Shown: positions 1-10,304, numbered from the stretch's first letter. The stretch is DNA of 64,000 nt from Fibrivirga algicola (GCF_011742925.1 NZ_WAEL01000008.1:310001-374000); one strand, 5' to 3'. The notes: generated by a model not told the origin, from the sequence alone. Translations and numbers: made by a program.

Positions 1-138
1 CAGGACATTCTGGCCCTGGTGGCCCTCGATTGTTTGGTAGCGAGCCTGAAATCAGAAGATCAGGCGCGACAGATGCAGAACCGCATCTATGACAGGATTG
101 CCCAATTGAACCAGACCATCACGCCTAGCCTCGCATAG
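1..138 (+). CDS. zapA: Cell division protein ZapA, C-terminal fragment
   Basis: The last 45 codons of a gene cut by the window start, reading QDILALVALDCLVASLK and ending in TAG at 136-138. The DILA-VA-DCLV segment followed by a charged coiled-coil tail (about residues 20-40 of the visible part) is what the ZapA C-terminus looks like in Bacteroidota. ZapA bundles FtsZ protofilaments at the division ring. The RNase Y gene starts 54 bp downstream on the same strand, and zapA-rny is a recurrent gene order in this phylum. The fragment is short, so the call rests on motif plus neighbour. Confidence 0.75.
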   Translation, partial: QDILALVALDCLVASLKSEDQARQMQNRIYDRIAQLNQTITPSLA

Positions 139-192
139 GTGGCGCGTTAGTCTTCTTCTCCCCACGGGAACCGGTGTTGCAGCGGGTGCATA

Positions 193-1860
193 ATGAACTA
201 TGTTCAACCCAAACGATACCAATCAATGACAACGACCAGTATAATACTGATAATCCTGTGTAGCGTAATTGCCGCAGGTATCGGTGTTTTTTTTGGGCGA
301 AAATCGCTTCAGGGCGCTATCGCTGATAAACAGCAGGAAGCCGAATCGAAAGCCGCCGATATCCTGAAAACAGCCGAACTCCAGGCCGAGACGATCAAGA
401 AAGACCGGATGCTGGAGGCGAAAGAGAAGTTTCTCCGCCTGAAAGCCGAATTTGAAGAGCAAACCAACGAGAAGCGTGGCCTTCTGCAGCAAAACGAAGC
501 CAAGCTAAAGCAACGCGAACAGCAACTGGCACAGCAAGCCGATCAGCAACGTACCCGTGAAGGGGAATTGAATCAGCTCAAAAACGAGATTAATCAGCTC
601 AAAAACGAGGTTGCTCAACAGAAAACTGCCTTGGCTCAACAAGTAGAGGCCCTGAATCGCCGCAATGAAGACGTTGATCGCCGCCAGGCTGAAGCTGATA
701 AAATGCTGGCTGAGCAAGTTTCACAACTCGAAAAAATTGCGGGTCTTTCCGCCGAGCAGGCGCTGGAACGCATGGTTGATACCTTGAAAGGCGAAGCCGA
801 TACCCGCGCCTCTGCCTATGTGAAGAATATGCTGGAGGAAGCCAAACTGACGGCTACTAAAGAAGCTAAAAAGGTCGTTATTGATACCATTCAGCGGACG
901 GCTACCGAGCACGCCATTGAAAACTGCGTATCTATTTTCAACATCGAATCAGACGATATCAAGGGTAAGATCATTGGTCGCGAAGGACGTAACATCCGGG
1001 CGCTGGAAGCTGCAACGGGGGTAGAAATCATCGTAGACGACACGCCGGAAGCGATCATCATTTCGGGCTTCGACCCCGTTCGGCGTGAAGTGGCCCGCTT
1101 ATCGCTGCACCGCCTTGTACAGGACGGCCGTATTCACCCCGCCCGCATTGAAGAGATCGTTGCCAAAACGCGCAAGAACATCGAAGACGAGATCGTTGAA
1201 ATTGGTGAGCGTACCGTCATTGACCTCGGCATTCACGGTCTGCACCCTGAACTGATCAAAATGATTGGTCGGATGCGCTTCCGGTCAAGTTACGGACAGA
1301 ACTTGCTGCAACACTCGCGCGAAGTGGCAAAGCTCTGTGCTACAATGGCCGCTGAACTGGGGCTCAACGCTAAACTGGCTAAACGGGCTGGTCTGCTCCA
1401 CGATATTGGTAAAGTCTGGCCCGAAGAAGCCGAACTACCCCACGCTCTGTTAGGCATGGAGTTAGCCAAGAAGTACAAAGAGAACCCCGAGGTGATCAAC
1501 GCCATTGGTGCTCACCACGACGAAATTGAAATGACCAGCATGATTTCGCCGATCGTACAGGTGTGTGACGCCGTTTCTGGCTCACGTCCCGGTGCTCGTC
1601 GAGAGATGATGGAATCGTACATCAAACGCCTGAAAGAACTCGAAGAATTAGCTACTAATTTCCAGGGCGTCGTCAAATGTTACGCCATTCAAGCCGGACG
1701 CGAGCTTCGCGTGATGGTCGATGCCGATCACGTGACCGACGAGCGTGCAGGTACGTTATCGTTCGAAATTTCGCAGAAGATCGAGAAAGAAATGCAGTAC
1801 CCCGGTCAGATCAAAGTGACCGTCATTCGCGAGATGCGCTCGGTGGCTTACGCGAAGTAA
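193..1860 (+). CDS. rny: Ribonuclease Y
   Basis: Membrane-anchored endoribonuclease that starts mRNA decay. The 555 residues show, in order, an N-terminal transmembrane helix (about 14-33) ending in FFGRK, a long Gln/Glu/Lys-rich coiled coil (about 45-220), a KH RNA-binding domain with [15 protein letters not shown] at 258-272, and an HD domain with H374 and the H403-D404 pair in LLHDIGK. This is the full family architecture and length. A second ATG at 226 (MTTTS) would remove 11 residues and put the membrane helix closer to the N-terminus, as in most homologues; no Shine-Dalgarno sequence decides between them. It follows zapA and is closed by a strong terminator. Confidence 0.95.
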   Translation: MNYVQPKRYQSMTTTSIILIILCSVIAAGIGVFFGRKSLQGAIADKQQEAESKAADILKTAELQAETIKKDRMLEAKEKFLRLKAEFEEQTNEKRGLLQQNEAKLKQREQQLAQQADQQRTREGELNQLKNEINQLKNEVAQQKTALAQQVEALNRRNEDVDRRQAEADKMLAEQVSQLEKIAGLSAEQALERMVDTLKGEADTRASAYVKNMLEEAKLTATKEAKKVVIDTIQRTATEHAIENCVSIFNIESDDIKGKIIGREGRNIRALEAATGVEIIVDDTPEAIIISGFDPVRREVARLSLHRLVQDGRIHPARIEEIVAKTRKNIEDEIVEIGERTVIDLGIHGLHPELIKMIGRMRFRSSYGQNLLQHSREVAKLCATMAAELGLNAKLAKRAGLLHDIGKVWPEEAELPHALLGMELAKKYKENPEVINAIGAHHDEIEMTSMISPIVQVCDAVSGSRPGARREMMESYIKRLKELEELATNFQGVVKCYAIQAGRELRVMVDADHVTDERAGTLSFEISQKIEKEMQYPGQIKVTVIREMRSVAYAK

Positions 1861-1885
1861 ATAGTGCACCATCAATACTTATCAG

Positions 1886-1916
1886 AAAATAGCCGAATTA
1901 CTTCGGCTATTTTTTT
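1886..1916 (+). terminator. Intrinsic terminator of rny
   Basis: Perfect 12-bp stem (1886-1897 with 1902-1913) with a TTAC loop, running into six T. It begins 25 bp after the rny stop codon. Confidence 0.9.
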
Positions 1917-2226
1917 GCCTGTCCGGTAGAACACCACCGCCTGTTGCACCTGAACAGTAAGCAGACTTGCCCCAGACCGGATCAATTATGCTCGCCTAGT
2001 CAGGACTGGGAAGCCACCTGATGAACGGCAGCAAAACAGGCCTTATTAATCCCTTTGCTCATCTTAACCGGACCATGACTATGGCTCCAATCAGTCGCTT
2101 AGCGCTGCGCTAGCTTGTTTCTTTGATTGACTTACACAGAGTACAGGTTAACGCGATTTATGTTCTCTGGCAGCATCATGTGCACCTGTGCCAACCTGCC
2201 TATCACTACGGCAACGCCTCACATAA
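1917..2226. other. Intergenic gap with no recognised feature
   Basis: About 310 bp between the rny terminator and the long hairpin that ends the next, opposite-strand gene. I see no tRNA, no conserved leader and no ORF with codon use like its neighbours. A 48-codon frame starting at 2159 runs through the hairpin and is not credible. Confidence 0.6.
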
Positions 2227-2285
2227 GGCAGTTGCCACAAAAAAACCGTAGGCTGGTAGCCTACGGTTTTTTTGTGGCAACTGCC
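2227..2285. terminator. Long perfect inverted repeat, bidirectional terminator
   Basis: Two perfectly complementary 27-bp arms (2227-2253 and 2259-2285) around a 5-nt loop. Each arm carries an A7 or T7 run, so the structure looks like an intrinsic terminator on either strand. It lies 10 bp beyond the stop of the lipoprotein gene that ends at 2295 on the minus strand. The arms are far longer than termination needs, and the same is true of several other gene ends in this window. Confidence 0.85.
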
Positions 2286-2294
2286 GACCAGCTA

Positions 2295-3506
2295 TTAGGG
2301 TAAATACAAGGGAACAGCGTCACTGTAATCGCAGTGATTTGCCTGAATCCACTTGCCGATATTACCTGCAGCAGTTGCCGCTTTTTTGCTGGCCGAACTT
2401 CCGGTGGGGCCTAGATCACCAGCAGTAATCTTTTTACCCAAATTGGTCAAATAAGTATTGATGGTATTATAATCAGTCCATACCGAAGCCGTTGGACTAA
2501 TAGTGCCAGCGCTGAGAGCAATGGTAGCTGCCTGTAAAAAGGCTTTCTTCGTATCGTTGATACCTTTGGCATTCGACGAGTTCCAGATAGCTCTAGCTTC
2601 ATTGTAGGTGTACGTATACCCTCCGAGGGTTACTGTAGTCCAAGGAGAGTTTGGCTTCGCGAAATAGAATCCTTGCGACATTGAGCAGCCATTGCCACAA
2701 GGACCAGTAATGGCTGTGAAATTAGCTACTCCCGTAGAAAATGCTGTTTGGGTTGCAGGGCTAACGCTTTGAACGTTATCAGGAGTGCCAGTTACGGACA
2801 ACGTGTACGTAGTAAGTCCGGAGATTCCAGCAAGGGTATAAGAGCCATCTACGCCAGTAATGGCGGTAAGCAGGCCCGGCGCTGCAGTAACCGTTACATT
2901 CGCATAAGGAGTTACCGCTGCACCTGAGCAGGTTGCTTTGTACACTGTTCCTGTAATCTGCGGGCAACCGGGTCCATCTATATCAAAATTAAACGTACCT
3001 GAAACAGACGAATTTCCTTGGGTGTCAATCGTTGAGGTTGTCGCACTTAAAGGTACCGACACCGTTGGAACAGCATAGGCAAGCGTAAAGGACAAATCAA
3101 ACGACTGGCCATTTGGCAAGGCAGGAATACCTGTGATTTGTATCCACGATTTGCCGGCAACAGTAGCAATGGCAATCTCGGTTTGTCCTTTGACAAACTT
3201 CCCGTTCAGTCTATCAAACCCATCAATGCTGGCCACATCGGCTTCAGTAATACAATCTCCCAGGCTGAGGTTCCACGTATTCAAATTACCTGAGTTTTCA
3301 TTCTGATTGTTGGTAATGGAGTAATGCCAGTTTGTACCAGTTGTACTGACCAGGGCGACTGTGTACCCACCAGCGGACACAGAACTTCTGGCGGACCGAC
3401 TAGGCTTGTCTGTTGGTTGTAGCTCTTGCGTCGGCTGACAGTTTTGGAAGATAAGTACTAAACCCAGGAGGGCGAAAAAAAGGCGAAAAAACGGGTTGCT
3501 TTTCAT
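2295..3506 (-). CDS. Secreted lipoprotein with a carboxypeptidase-regulatory-like domain
   Basis: A 403-residue exported protein of unknown role. It starts with MKSNPFFRLFFALLGLVLIF followed by QNCQPT; the Cys at about 23 would be the lipidation site, although the lipobox is loose. The middle (about residues 180-265) has the GTVY...G-VTV...TGVDGSYTLAGI pattern of a CarboxypepD_reg/SdrD-B-like Ig fold. The C-terminal 130 residues, beginning near GCSMSQGFYF, have an aromatic, Thr/Asn-rich composition and no fold I can name. The protein is rich in Ser and Thr, as usual for cell-surface proteins. Its upstream side is the unusually AT-rich gap, and the gene itself seems less GC-rich than its neighbours, which could mean horizontal acquisition. 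Confidence 0.8.
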   Translation of the reverse strand: MKSNPFFRLFFALLGLVLIFQNCQPTQELQPTDKPSRSARSSVSAGGYTVALVSTTGTNWHYSITNNQNENSGNLNTWNLSLGDCITEADVASIDGFDRLNGKFVKGQTEIAIATVAGKSWIQITGIPALPNGQSFDLSFTLAYAVPTVSVPLSATTSTIDTQGNSSVSGTFNFDIDGPGCPQITGTVYKATCSGAAVTPYANVTVTAAPGLLTAITGVDGSYTLAGISGLTTYTLSVTGTPDNVQSVSPATQTAFSTGVANFTAITGPCGNGCSMSQGFYFAKPNSPWTTVTLGGYTYTYNEARAIWNSSNAKGINDTKKAFLQAATIALSAGTISPTASVWTDYNTINTYLTNLGKKITAGDLGPTGSSASKKAATAAGNIGKWIQANHCDYSDAVPLYLP

Positions 3507-4947
3507 GACAAAGGTTAGTTAAATGATGTGAATAGGTAAATGAGTACTGAAAAGTACGATTCTTGAATTAATTACGAGTTGATGACATCAATCGATCAAT
3601 TGACCACCACGCAACGCTTAATAAACTCTGATAAATCGAAAAACAAATTGACAAGCCTAGCGCTACGCCATCCTGGTTAAACGTGTAATTATGTTCATAT
3701 AATGGAGGTATTTTAATTTAAATTAAATGTCTCAAATGATGTAAGTAAATATTGCGTTTTTTTCACCGGCTAAGTCAATGAAAGGTTACTTTATAAATCT
3801 ATGTTTATTAAACGGCAAAAATTTTATTTACATTAATTAAGGATAATATTATCATGATTAAGACAAGTTTAATTAGTAGCATCAACTAGGGAATTAATTA
3901 CATAATATTTAATTCATATATAAATTCTTTCATTTGAATAAATAACAACTTTCGGTTAGTCAAATTCAGATAGTTAATCGCCGGGATTTGTCCTGGTCGC
4001 AAGCGGTTTGCGTAGTCATCACTCCCGGTAGACTTGCTAAGATCTGCCCATTCCAATCAGCGTAGTAAAGGTCCGTGTTATATCTACCAACTAAGCTACT
4101 TATGTTTTCTAAATCAGTTAGTTGCAGATGAATCTGCTTACGTGGCTACCATGTTTTACGTGCACCACTGGCCAGTACGTACACTATAGCTAAAAGTTAC
4201 CTGTAACGATGTACAGCTGAGTCGTAGAATCTACTGTGTGGCTGCATACACAGTAATTACTTTTAGTACTACAGAAACAAATAATGTCTTCTGAGCATAT
4301 TAGCAAAAAGCCCCGAGAATAGGTTGGCCAATTACAACTGCGCTATAAAAGATAGGTTGATCAATACAGTTTAATTAACGCCTTATCCAGTGTACATGAG
4401 TAAAACAGGTTTAGCTGCTAACTTATAAAGTAATCACTACTACTTATTTATATATAGCTTATTGTAAAAATTGCTCACATAACTGAAGTATTTTTTATTA
4501 CGCAGTCAATAGTACCATATATAATTAACCTGATTAATTATATATTAAACAAACTATGCATATTACTTCTAATAAGCACATTCACTTTCTTAATGAAACT
4601 TCAGGGTCTAATTAAGTGGTAGATAACAGAGCGCGTGGCATGTTCGTAAATAGCTACACGTAACTGCTTGACACAATCATTTTCACCTCAGCTATGCTAA
4701 GCCACCTTTACGCATGATTCCACATAGATACGAGCGTTGAATTAATAAGTCCGGTTTAGTGCTGCCATCTCGAAGCGCAACGGACTCGTGGAAAGTAGCG
4801 CCTTCCATGCCTGGAGTAGGCTGACCAGGCACACGAAAGACCAAAGACTAGGTCAGAAGGCTTAGGAAAAAAAGAGCGGGGATGTATACATGGATGTCAG
4901 TCGAGCTTATACATTCTATCCAAGCCGACTGTACGAAGTTGGTAGCC
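3507..4947. other. 1.4-kb AT-rich non-coding gap
   Basis: No convincing coding frame on either strand. The text from about 3530 to 4700 is much richer in A and T than the flanking genes, with runs such as TTTAATTTAAATTAAAT near 3713 and TTAATTATATATTAAAC near 4533. Only short, imperfect inverted repeats are visible. It could be a decayed insertion, a large regulatory region for the lipoprotein gene at 3506, or home to an unrecognised RNA. The sequence alone does not decide. Confidence 0.6.
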
Positions 4948-5000
4948 TTTTACATAGAAAAAGCCGGGTACGTAGCGTACCCGGCTTTTTCTATGTAAAA
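4948..5000. terminator. Long perfect hairpin terminator
   Basis: Perfect 25-bp arms (4948-4972 and 4976-5000) with a 3-nt loop. The GC-rich top flanks an AAAAA/TTTTT block in the stem. It sits just downstream of the minus-strand sugar isomerase gene that ends at 5012, and the T-run reads correctly for that strand. Confidence 0.85.
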
Positions 5001-5011
5001 TGAGCTGTGAT

Positions 5012-5881
5012 CTACACGCTCAGCTTCTGCATGTTTTTAAAGCTTGTTGCGATAGCCTCCAGTGGAGTGCCTTTTGTAACAGCATCCTGTTCAACAAAAT
5101 AGTGCTGGATACCCCCGATCTTGGCAGCGTTCAGGATTCGCTGAAAATCGACCGAGCCAGTGCCCACCTCAGCAAACTCTTTTTTCTCAGTCTTAGCGAT
5201 GTCTTTCATGTGCACGAGCGGGAAACGGCCGGGGTTCTGCTTGAACAGTTCGACGGGGTCTTTACCGGCAATGATCGTCCAGTATAGGTCCAGTTCCATC
5301 TTCACCAGCTTAGGGTCTGTACCTTTCAAAATGATGTCGTAACCAAGCTGACCGTTAAGGGGCTGAAATTCGAAATCGTGGTTATGATACACGAACTGGA
5401 TACCCGCCTTTTTGCAGGTCTCAGCCGCTTTGTTGAACAGGTCGACAAATCCTTTGTAATCGTCGGCTTTCGTGCGTTCAGCGGGCATGATGTAGGCACA
5501 GGCCATGTATTTCTGCCCAATGGTAGCGGCATCGTCAACGATCTTGTCCCAACCGCTTTTCAGTTGGTTCGGCATATAGTGCCCACTTGGCGACGTAAGG
5601 CCCAGACTTTTTAATTGTTCTTTAAAGGCCTGTGGCGTTTTACCAAAGAATTTACCGTCGTTATAACCAAATGTTTCTACTTCCTTATACCCGATTTCAG
5701 CGACCCGCTTCATCGTAGCATCCGGATCTTTACTCAGGTCGGTCCGGAGCGTGTAAAGTTGCAAACCCACATTTTTAATAGGTTTCGCCTGAGCCTCGAA
5801 ACGGGTCAGCAACGGAAGAGACAACGCTAATGCACTTGTTTTCAGGAAGTCAGCGCGTGAAATAGTAGGCGATTGTGCCAT
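5012..5881 (-). CDS. Exported sugar phosphate isomerase/epimerase (TIM barrel)
   Basis: A 289-residue member of the xylose-isomerase-like TIM-barrel family (AP endonuclease 2 superfamily). The N-terminus, with SRADFLKTSALALSLPLL, resembles a Tat signal with only one of the two arginines, so export is likely but the route is uncertain. The barrel begins at VGLQLYTLR. Metal-site strands are recognisable: EVETFGY, YHNHDFEF, MELDLYW, VHMKDI and the final VEQD. Secreted relatives are common in Bacteroidota and act on sugar derivatives; the substrate is not predictable here. It is monocistronic, with the next gene on this strand more than 350 bp upstream. Confidence 0.88.
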   Translation of the reverse strand: MAQSPTISRADFLKTSALALSLPLLTRFEAQAKPIKNVGLQLYTLRTDLSKDPDATMKRVAEIGYKEVETFGYNDGKFFGKTPQAFKEQLKSLGLTSPSGHYMPNQLKSGWDKIVDDAATIGQKYMACAYIMPAERTKADDYKGFVDLFNKAAETCKKAGIQFVYHNHDFEFQPLNGQLGYDIILKGTDPKLVKMELDLYWTIIAGKDPVELFKQNPGRFPLVHMKDIAKTEKKEFAEVGTGSVDFQRILNAAKIGGIQHYFVEQDAVTKGTPLEAIATSFKNMQKLSV

Positions 5882-6234
5882 TATCAGAGGTTAGTTAATT
5901 GGGTAAAACAAGTACCAGAACGAGTAATCTGTAACTTAGACAGCAGACACCCGACAAGGTTTATCAGAAGCCTGAACAGGATCGTCCATTACAGAAGATA
6001 ACTAGCGGGTTTACCTACTGCAAACGTTCCCAGACCACCGGAATGTACTTCTTGTCCTTATTTATGTGGCTAACTAACCAGATTCACCCGGATCTCCCCG
6101 GTTTACTTGTACCAATGCTAACGTACCTGACACTGCGTTCATACGTCTTAACCAGATTCGGCAGTGTTACGCTATCAATACGCTTAGGGCCTGCCCTTTT
6201 AGGAGCAGCTTTTTGAGGAGCACAGAAGTACCGC
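5882..6234. other. Intergenic gap, nothing recognised
   Basis: 353 bp between two minus-strand genes. It must hold the promoter of the isomerase gene and the 3' end of the GT87 transcript. I see no hairpin with a T-run and no credible small ORF. One copy of the window-wide octamer ACGTACCT lies at 6121-6128. Confidence 0.6.
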
Positions 6235-7527
6235 TTAGCTGGCTTCCTGATTGACGTACCCGCTTAGCGACCGACTGGGTTCCGATCTCGGCTCAATCAG
6301 GTTATTGTCCTGCTTTAAGCTTAAGCTACGCTCGCTCAGCCAAACGGCTACAATGTAAAGGAACAGCACATTGTACGTGATCAGTGTGTAAGCCTGTGTG
6401 TAATCGGAAAGGCGGTTACCGAGCAGGTCGCTGGTCATCAGGCCAACAGTGATCGGGATAATTGCCACCCAACGCCGCAGGCTATACGTTTCGGGCTTGC
6501 TCAACAATTGGTAAAGACCCGTAACAATCAGTAGCAGCGTAACGTGGTGCCCCTCCCAGGCTACCCCCGATACCAGCAGCATGGTCAGGAACGTAAGCAG
6601 AATGGCCAGTATCGGGAGTTGGCGGTGTTTCCGGGTCAGCCATACGTACCTGTAGGTGATACCCACAATAGCCAGCCGAATAATCAGGCTGATTTTACCA
6701 ACTACTGCCGGCGACCAACTCACGATATTGTACCGGATGCCGTTGATCGTATCGTGGTCAGTCAACAGTTTCGAGAGCAACGGCGAGATACCAAACGCAA
6801 TCCAGTCGGTGAATACTTTCCCCATCAGGAACGGTTTGAAGGTAATATGCCAGTAGTCGAAGTAATCCTGAATCCCTTGGTTGACACCCCGGAAACTCAT
6901 CAGAATCACGGCATACAGAGCACTAAAACCCAGCACTGCCAGTACCGTTTGACGTGGCTTTCGGATAAACAGCGTCACCACAATCAGCAAGGCCATTACT
7001 TTAATCCACATGGCCAGCGTCAGCAACGCCAGCCCGGTGAGCCGGCGACCTTTCATGTACACAAGCAAACCGCCAAAACAGAGCATACCGATTAGCTCAT
7101 TGACATTTACCCAGAGGATATTATGCCAGAAATAGCGGATACTTGCCACAAGACCAACAAGCAGCGCAACCCGTAGATTGGTGTTGGGAAAATAGCGTTG
7201 CAAGATCCGGTACGTAAGCCCGATCATGACCAGCCAGGCCGCAAAATTGATCAGCGTAAAGACAACGACCGCTACAGGAAATGGCATCAGGGCCAGAATC
7301 TGACAGAACAGGACGGCAATAGGCGGGTACAAAAACTCCTGTGACCCCGGCACAGGCTCATACAACGGCAGCCCAGCTAAAAACTTTCCCCCAACAGCCC
7401 AATAGATATATGGATCCCCGTTGACACCCTGATACGAATACTGCCGGACAGCAATGACAATGGCCAGGACTAGAAAGACGGCTAGCAAATACCAGCGTCG
7501 GCGGGCAAACTGGACAAATTCATTCAT
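6235..7527 (-). CDS. GT87-family polyprenol-phosphate-dependent glycosyltransferase
   Basis: A 430-residue polytopic membrane protein with about 10-12 hydrophobic segments. Signature features of the GT87 (DUF2029) family are visible: an early extracytoplasmic loop with GDPYIYW, the FLYPPIAVLF segment, and WEGHHVTLLL in the C-terminal third. Family members move mannose or related sugars from polyprenyl phosphate donors onto glycans outside the cytoplasmic membrane. The C-terminal tail after about residue 400 is cytoplasmic-looking and disordered. It is flanked by gaps on both sides, so probably transcribed alone. Donor and acceptor are unknown. Confidence 0.85.
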   Translation of the reverse strand: MNEFVQFARRRWYLLAVFLVLAIVIAVRQYSYQGVNGDPYIYWAVGGKFLAGLPLYEPVPGSQEFLYPPIAVLFCQILALMPFPVAVVVFTLINFAAWLVMIGLTYRILQRYFPNTNLRVALLVGLVASIRYFWHNILWVNVNELIGMLCFGGLLVYMKGRRLTGLALLTLAMWIKVMALLIVVTLFIRKPRQTVLAVLGFSALYAVILMSFRGVNQGIQDYFDYWHITFKPFLMGKVFTDWIAFGISPLLSKLLTDHDTINGIRYNIVSWSPAVVGKISLIIRLAIVGITYRYVWLTRKHRQLPILAILLTFLTMLLVSGVAWEGHHVTLLLIVTGLYQLLSKPETYSLRRWVAIIPITVGLMTSDLLGNRLSDYTQAYTLITYNVLFLYIVAVWLSERSLSLKQDNNLIEPRSEPSRSLSGYVNQEAS

Positions 7528-7773
7528 TTAATCTATAGACTTAAATACTGTATTGGTATAACGTGCACCCAATTTTCTCGCGGATTAGCGACATCATGGC
7601 CTGACCCGAAACCAAACTAACGCAATCAGTGGCCGAGGCTTATACAGAATCGCCGGAATGGCCCATTTCTCATCAATTTGTTATCCTATGCCCGGAATAG
7701 CAGCTGATTCAGGCTGCTTTTTGCGAATGCAACGCTTACTGGCTACTTTTCCCAAACACTCATTATACAACCT

Positions 7774-10212
7774 ATGCGTCTACTGTTTACCCTGCTGTTC
7801 ACGGTTGTGATCCAGCCGCTCGTTGCCCAGACCATTGCTACGTTTACCAACGGCATGGAGAAACATCCGGGCTTTATGACCTATTACTGGGATGCCAAGA
7901 AGGGTAAGATCTGGCTCGAAATCGACAAGTTTGGCCAGGAATTTCTCTACTACCCAACCCTTGCGCAGGGGGTTGGCTCCAACGACATTGGCCTCGACCG
8001 GGGGAAACTGGGCGGCGAACATGTAGTCCGGTTTGAACGGAGCGGCAACAAGGTGCTCTTAATTGAACCCAACTACGGCTACCGCGCCCTGAGTACCGAC
8101 TCGCTGGAGCGCCGGGCCGTGGCTGAGTCATTCGCCCAATCGGTGCATGCCGGCTTTGAGGTAGTGGCCGAAGAGAGCGGGCAGGCTCTGGTCGACCTGA
8201 CCCCTTTTCTGTTGCAGGATGCCGTAGGTGCTGTTCAGTCCATTTCTCAGACGCGGCAGGGCTCATTCCGGGTCGACGCCAGCCGGTGCGCCATGTACCT
8301 GCCCCGCACCAAGGCCTTTCCGAAGAACACCGAGTTTGAAGTGACCATCACCCTCACCGGCGACCAGCCCGGAGCGTACCTGCGGCAGGTGGTGCCAACC
8401 GCCACGGCCGTGTCTATGCGCCAGCACCATTCATTCGTTGAACTTCCCCCGCTCGACGGTTCGTACCAGCCCCGCCTCTTCGACCCGCGCTCGGGCATGA
8501 ACAGCGTCGATTTTTACGATTACGCCTCACCCGTTAGCCAGCCCATCACGAAACGCTATATTGTGCGGCATCGACTGGCAAAGAAAGACCCAACCGCCGC
8601 CATCAGCGATCCGGTGAAGCCCATTGTGTATTACATGGACCCCGGTGCCCCCGAACCCATCCGTTCGGCCCTCATGGATGGTATCCGCTGGTGGAATCAG
8701 GCGTTTGAGGCGGCAGGCTACCGCGACGCGTTCCAGGTGAAGCTGCTCCCGGCCGACGCCGACCCGATGGACGTCCGCTACAATCTGGTGCAGTGGGTAC
8801 ACCGGTCGACCCGTGGCTGGAGCTACGGGGCCAGTATTGTTGACCCGCGCACGGGCGAAATTCTGAAAGGAAAAGTCACGCTGGGCTCGCTCCGGGTACG
8901 TCAGGATTACCTGATTGCGCAGGGGTTGACCGCGCGTTTTGAGAACAACCGGGCCGACACCGCCGCCCTGATGCCAATGGCCCTCTCGCGGCTTCGGCAA
9001 CTGGCGGCCCACGAAGTAGGGCATACGCTGGGCCTCCCCCACAACTACATCGCCAGCACCGTCAACCGGTCGTCGGTGATGGATTACCCCCATCCGCAGG
9101 TCGATATCGTCGCCAATAACACCCTGAAACTCGACAGTGCCTATGCTGTAGGCATTGGTGAGTGGGATAAAGTGGCAATTGCGTATGGCTATCAGGATTT
9201 TCCGAAAGGCACCAACGAGAAGGAGGCCCTTAAAGCCATCATCGACAATTACCTGAAACGGGGTCTGAAGTTTTTGAGCGATCAGGACGCGCGCCCCGAA
9301 GGCAGTGCTCACCCGCAAACCCACCTCTGGGATGGTGCCAGCGACGCCACTACGGAGCTGCTGCGCACGATGGCCATTCGTAAAATAGCCCTCAGCCAGT
9401 TCAACGAAACCAAAATTCCGGTGGGCATGCCCATGGCAACGCTGGAAGAGGTACTGGTGCCGATGTACATGTTTCACCGTTACCAGGTCGAGGCCGCCAG
9501 CAAGGTCCTGGGGGGCGTTACCTACAGCTATGCCCTTCGCGGCGATGGGCAGGTGGTGACCCAGACGGTTGCTCCCGACCAGCAACGCCGGGCCATGACT
9601 GCCCTGCTGAGTACGCTCGATCCCGCGAACCTGGCAGTGCCAACGGCTATTCTGAGCCTGATTCCACCCCGTGCTTTTGGTATCGATGCCAATCCCCGCG
9701 AAGTATTCAAGCGGCATACTGGCCTTACCTTCGACCCGATGGGCCCGCCCGAGGCTGCCGCCAACCTGACGCTGCGCCTGCTACTAAACCCCGAACGCTG
9801 TGCCCGCCTGTTGAACCAGAAAGCGCTGAACCCTGCTATGCCCGGCTTCTCGGATTTGTTGACAGGGCTGATCAACACCACCTTTGCTCCCATGCGTGCT
9901 ACCACTGGCGATGCGCCAACGTACCCAGACGCCATTCGGCAGCTAACGAGCCGTCGCCTGCTGGAAAGCCTGATTGATCTGGCTGCCAACCGCGATGCCG
10001 ACAGCCGGGTACGTGCCACTGCCCACGACGCCATTCAACGCATTCGACAGCAGTACCTGACCACCAAACTAACCGGCAGCTCGCAACTGATCTGGCTTAT
10101 TCAACAGTACGAAACCAACCCGCAGCAACCAGCAGCAAGCACTGTGCTCCCCGCCCCCGATGGCGCCCCTATCGACCCTGGCTACGACTGGCTGGATTGC
10201 GACCGGGACTAG
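7774..10212 (+). CDS. Secreted zinc-dependent metalloprotease (DUF5117/DUF4953 type)
   Basis: An 812-residue exported protease. The signal peptide is residues 1-19, ending LVAQ. The zinc site is HEVGHTLGLPH with H413, H417 and H423 as ligands and E414 as the general base, followed by SSVMDYPHP with the Met-turn methionine typical of metzincins. The N-terminal 250 residues correspond to the DUF5117 region and the C-terminal half to DUF4953, an arrangement widespread in Bacteroidota and some Proteobacteria. It probably acts in the periplasm or outside the cell; no substrate is known for the family. It is followed by a hairpin at 10257. Confidence 0.92.
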   Translation: MRLLFTLLFTVVIQPLVAQTIATFTNGMEKHPGFMTYYWDAKKGKIWLEIDKFGQEFLYYPTLAQGVGSNDIGLDRGKLGGEHVVRFERSGNKVLLIEPNYGYRALSTDSLERRAVAESFAQSVHAGFEVVAEESGQALVDLTPFLLQDAVGAVQSISQTRQGSFRVDASRCAMYLPRTKAFPKNTEFEVTITLTGDQPGAYLRQVVPTATAVSMRQHHSFVELPPLDGSYQPRLFDPRSGMNSVDFYDYASPVSQPITKRYIVRHRLAKKDPTAAISDPVKPIVYYMDPGAPEPIRSALMDGIRWWNQAFEAAGYRDAFQVKLLPADADPMDVRYNLVQWVHRSTRGWSYGASIVDPRTGEILKGKVTLGSLRVRQDYLIAQGLTARFENNRADTAALMPMALSRLRQLAAHEVGHTLGLPHNYIASTVNRSSVMDYPHPQVDIVANNTLKLDSAYAVGIGEWDKVAIAYGYQDFPKGTNEKEALKAIIDNYLKRGLKFLSDQDARPEGSAHPQTHLWDGASDATTELLRTMAIRKIALSQFNETKIPVGMPMATLEEVLVPMYMFHRYQVEAASKVLGGVTYSYALRGDGQVVTQTVAPDQQRRAMTALLSTLDPANLAVPTAILSLIPPRAFGIDANPREVFKRHTGLTFDPMGPPEAAANLTLRLLLNPERCARLLNQKALNPAMPGFSDLLTGLINTTFAPMRATTGDAPTYPDAIRQLTSRRLLESLIDLAANRDADSRVRATAHDAIQRIRQQYLTTKLTGSSQLIWLIQQYETNPQQPAASTVLPAPDGAPIDPGYDWLDCDRD

Positions 10213-10256
10213 GTCCGCAGGCCATTGCCTACCAGGACCGACATACACTTTATGTG

Positions 10257-10286
10257 AATAAGCCAGCCGCAATGCTGGCTTATTTT
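10257..10286 (+). terminator. Intrinsic terminator after the metalloprotease gene
   Basis: Perfect 11-bp stem (10257-10267 with 10274-10284), loop CGCAAT, followed by TT. It lies 44 bp after the protease stop and directly ahead of the GNAT gene, so it separates the two transcripts unless it attenuates. Confidence 0.75.
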
Positions 10287-10304
10287 ATGCCGTACATTTG
10301 GTTT

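Noticed and set aside
138-192. Possible small RNA between zapA and rny, by analogy with ssrS downstream of zapA in gammaproteobacteria
   Set aside because: Only 54 bp are available, too short for 6S RNA, and no conserved bulge structure is visible.
5000-5287. 95-codon plus-strand frame at the end of the sugar isomerase gene
   Set aside because: Starts at the terminator hairpin and is antisense to the conserved barrel C-terminus.
7699-7722. AGCAGC/GCTGCT hairpin followed by five T upstream of the metalloprotease
   Set aside because: A 6-bp stem with an 8-nt loop in a divergent promoter region is too weak to call a terminator or attenuator.
8527-9717. 396-codon open frame on the minus strand inside the metalloprotease gene
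   Set aside because: It is antisense to a protein with complete zinc-site motifs, and its translation is His/Gly/Val-rich without recognisable domains, the usual shadow of a GC-rich gene.
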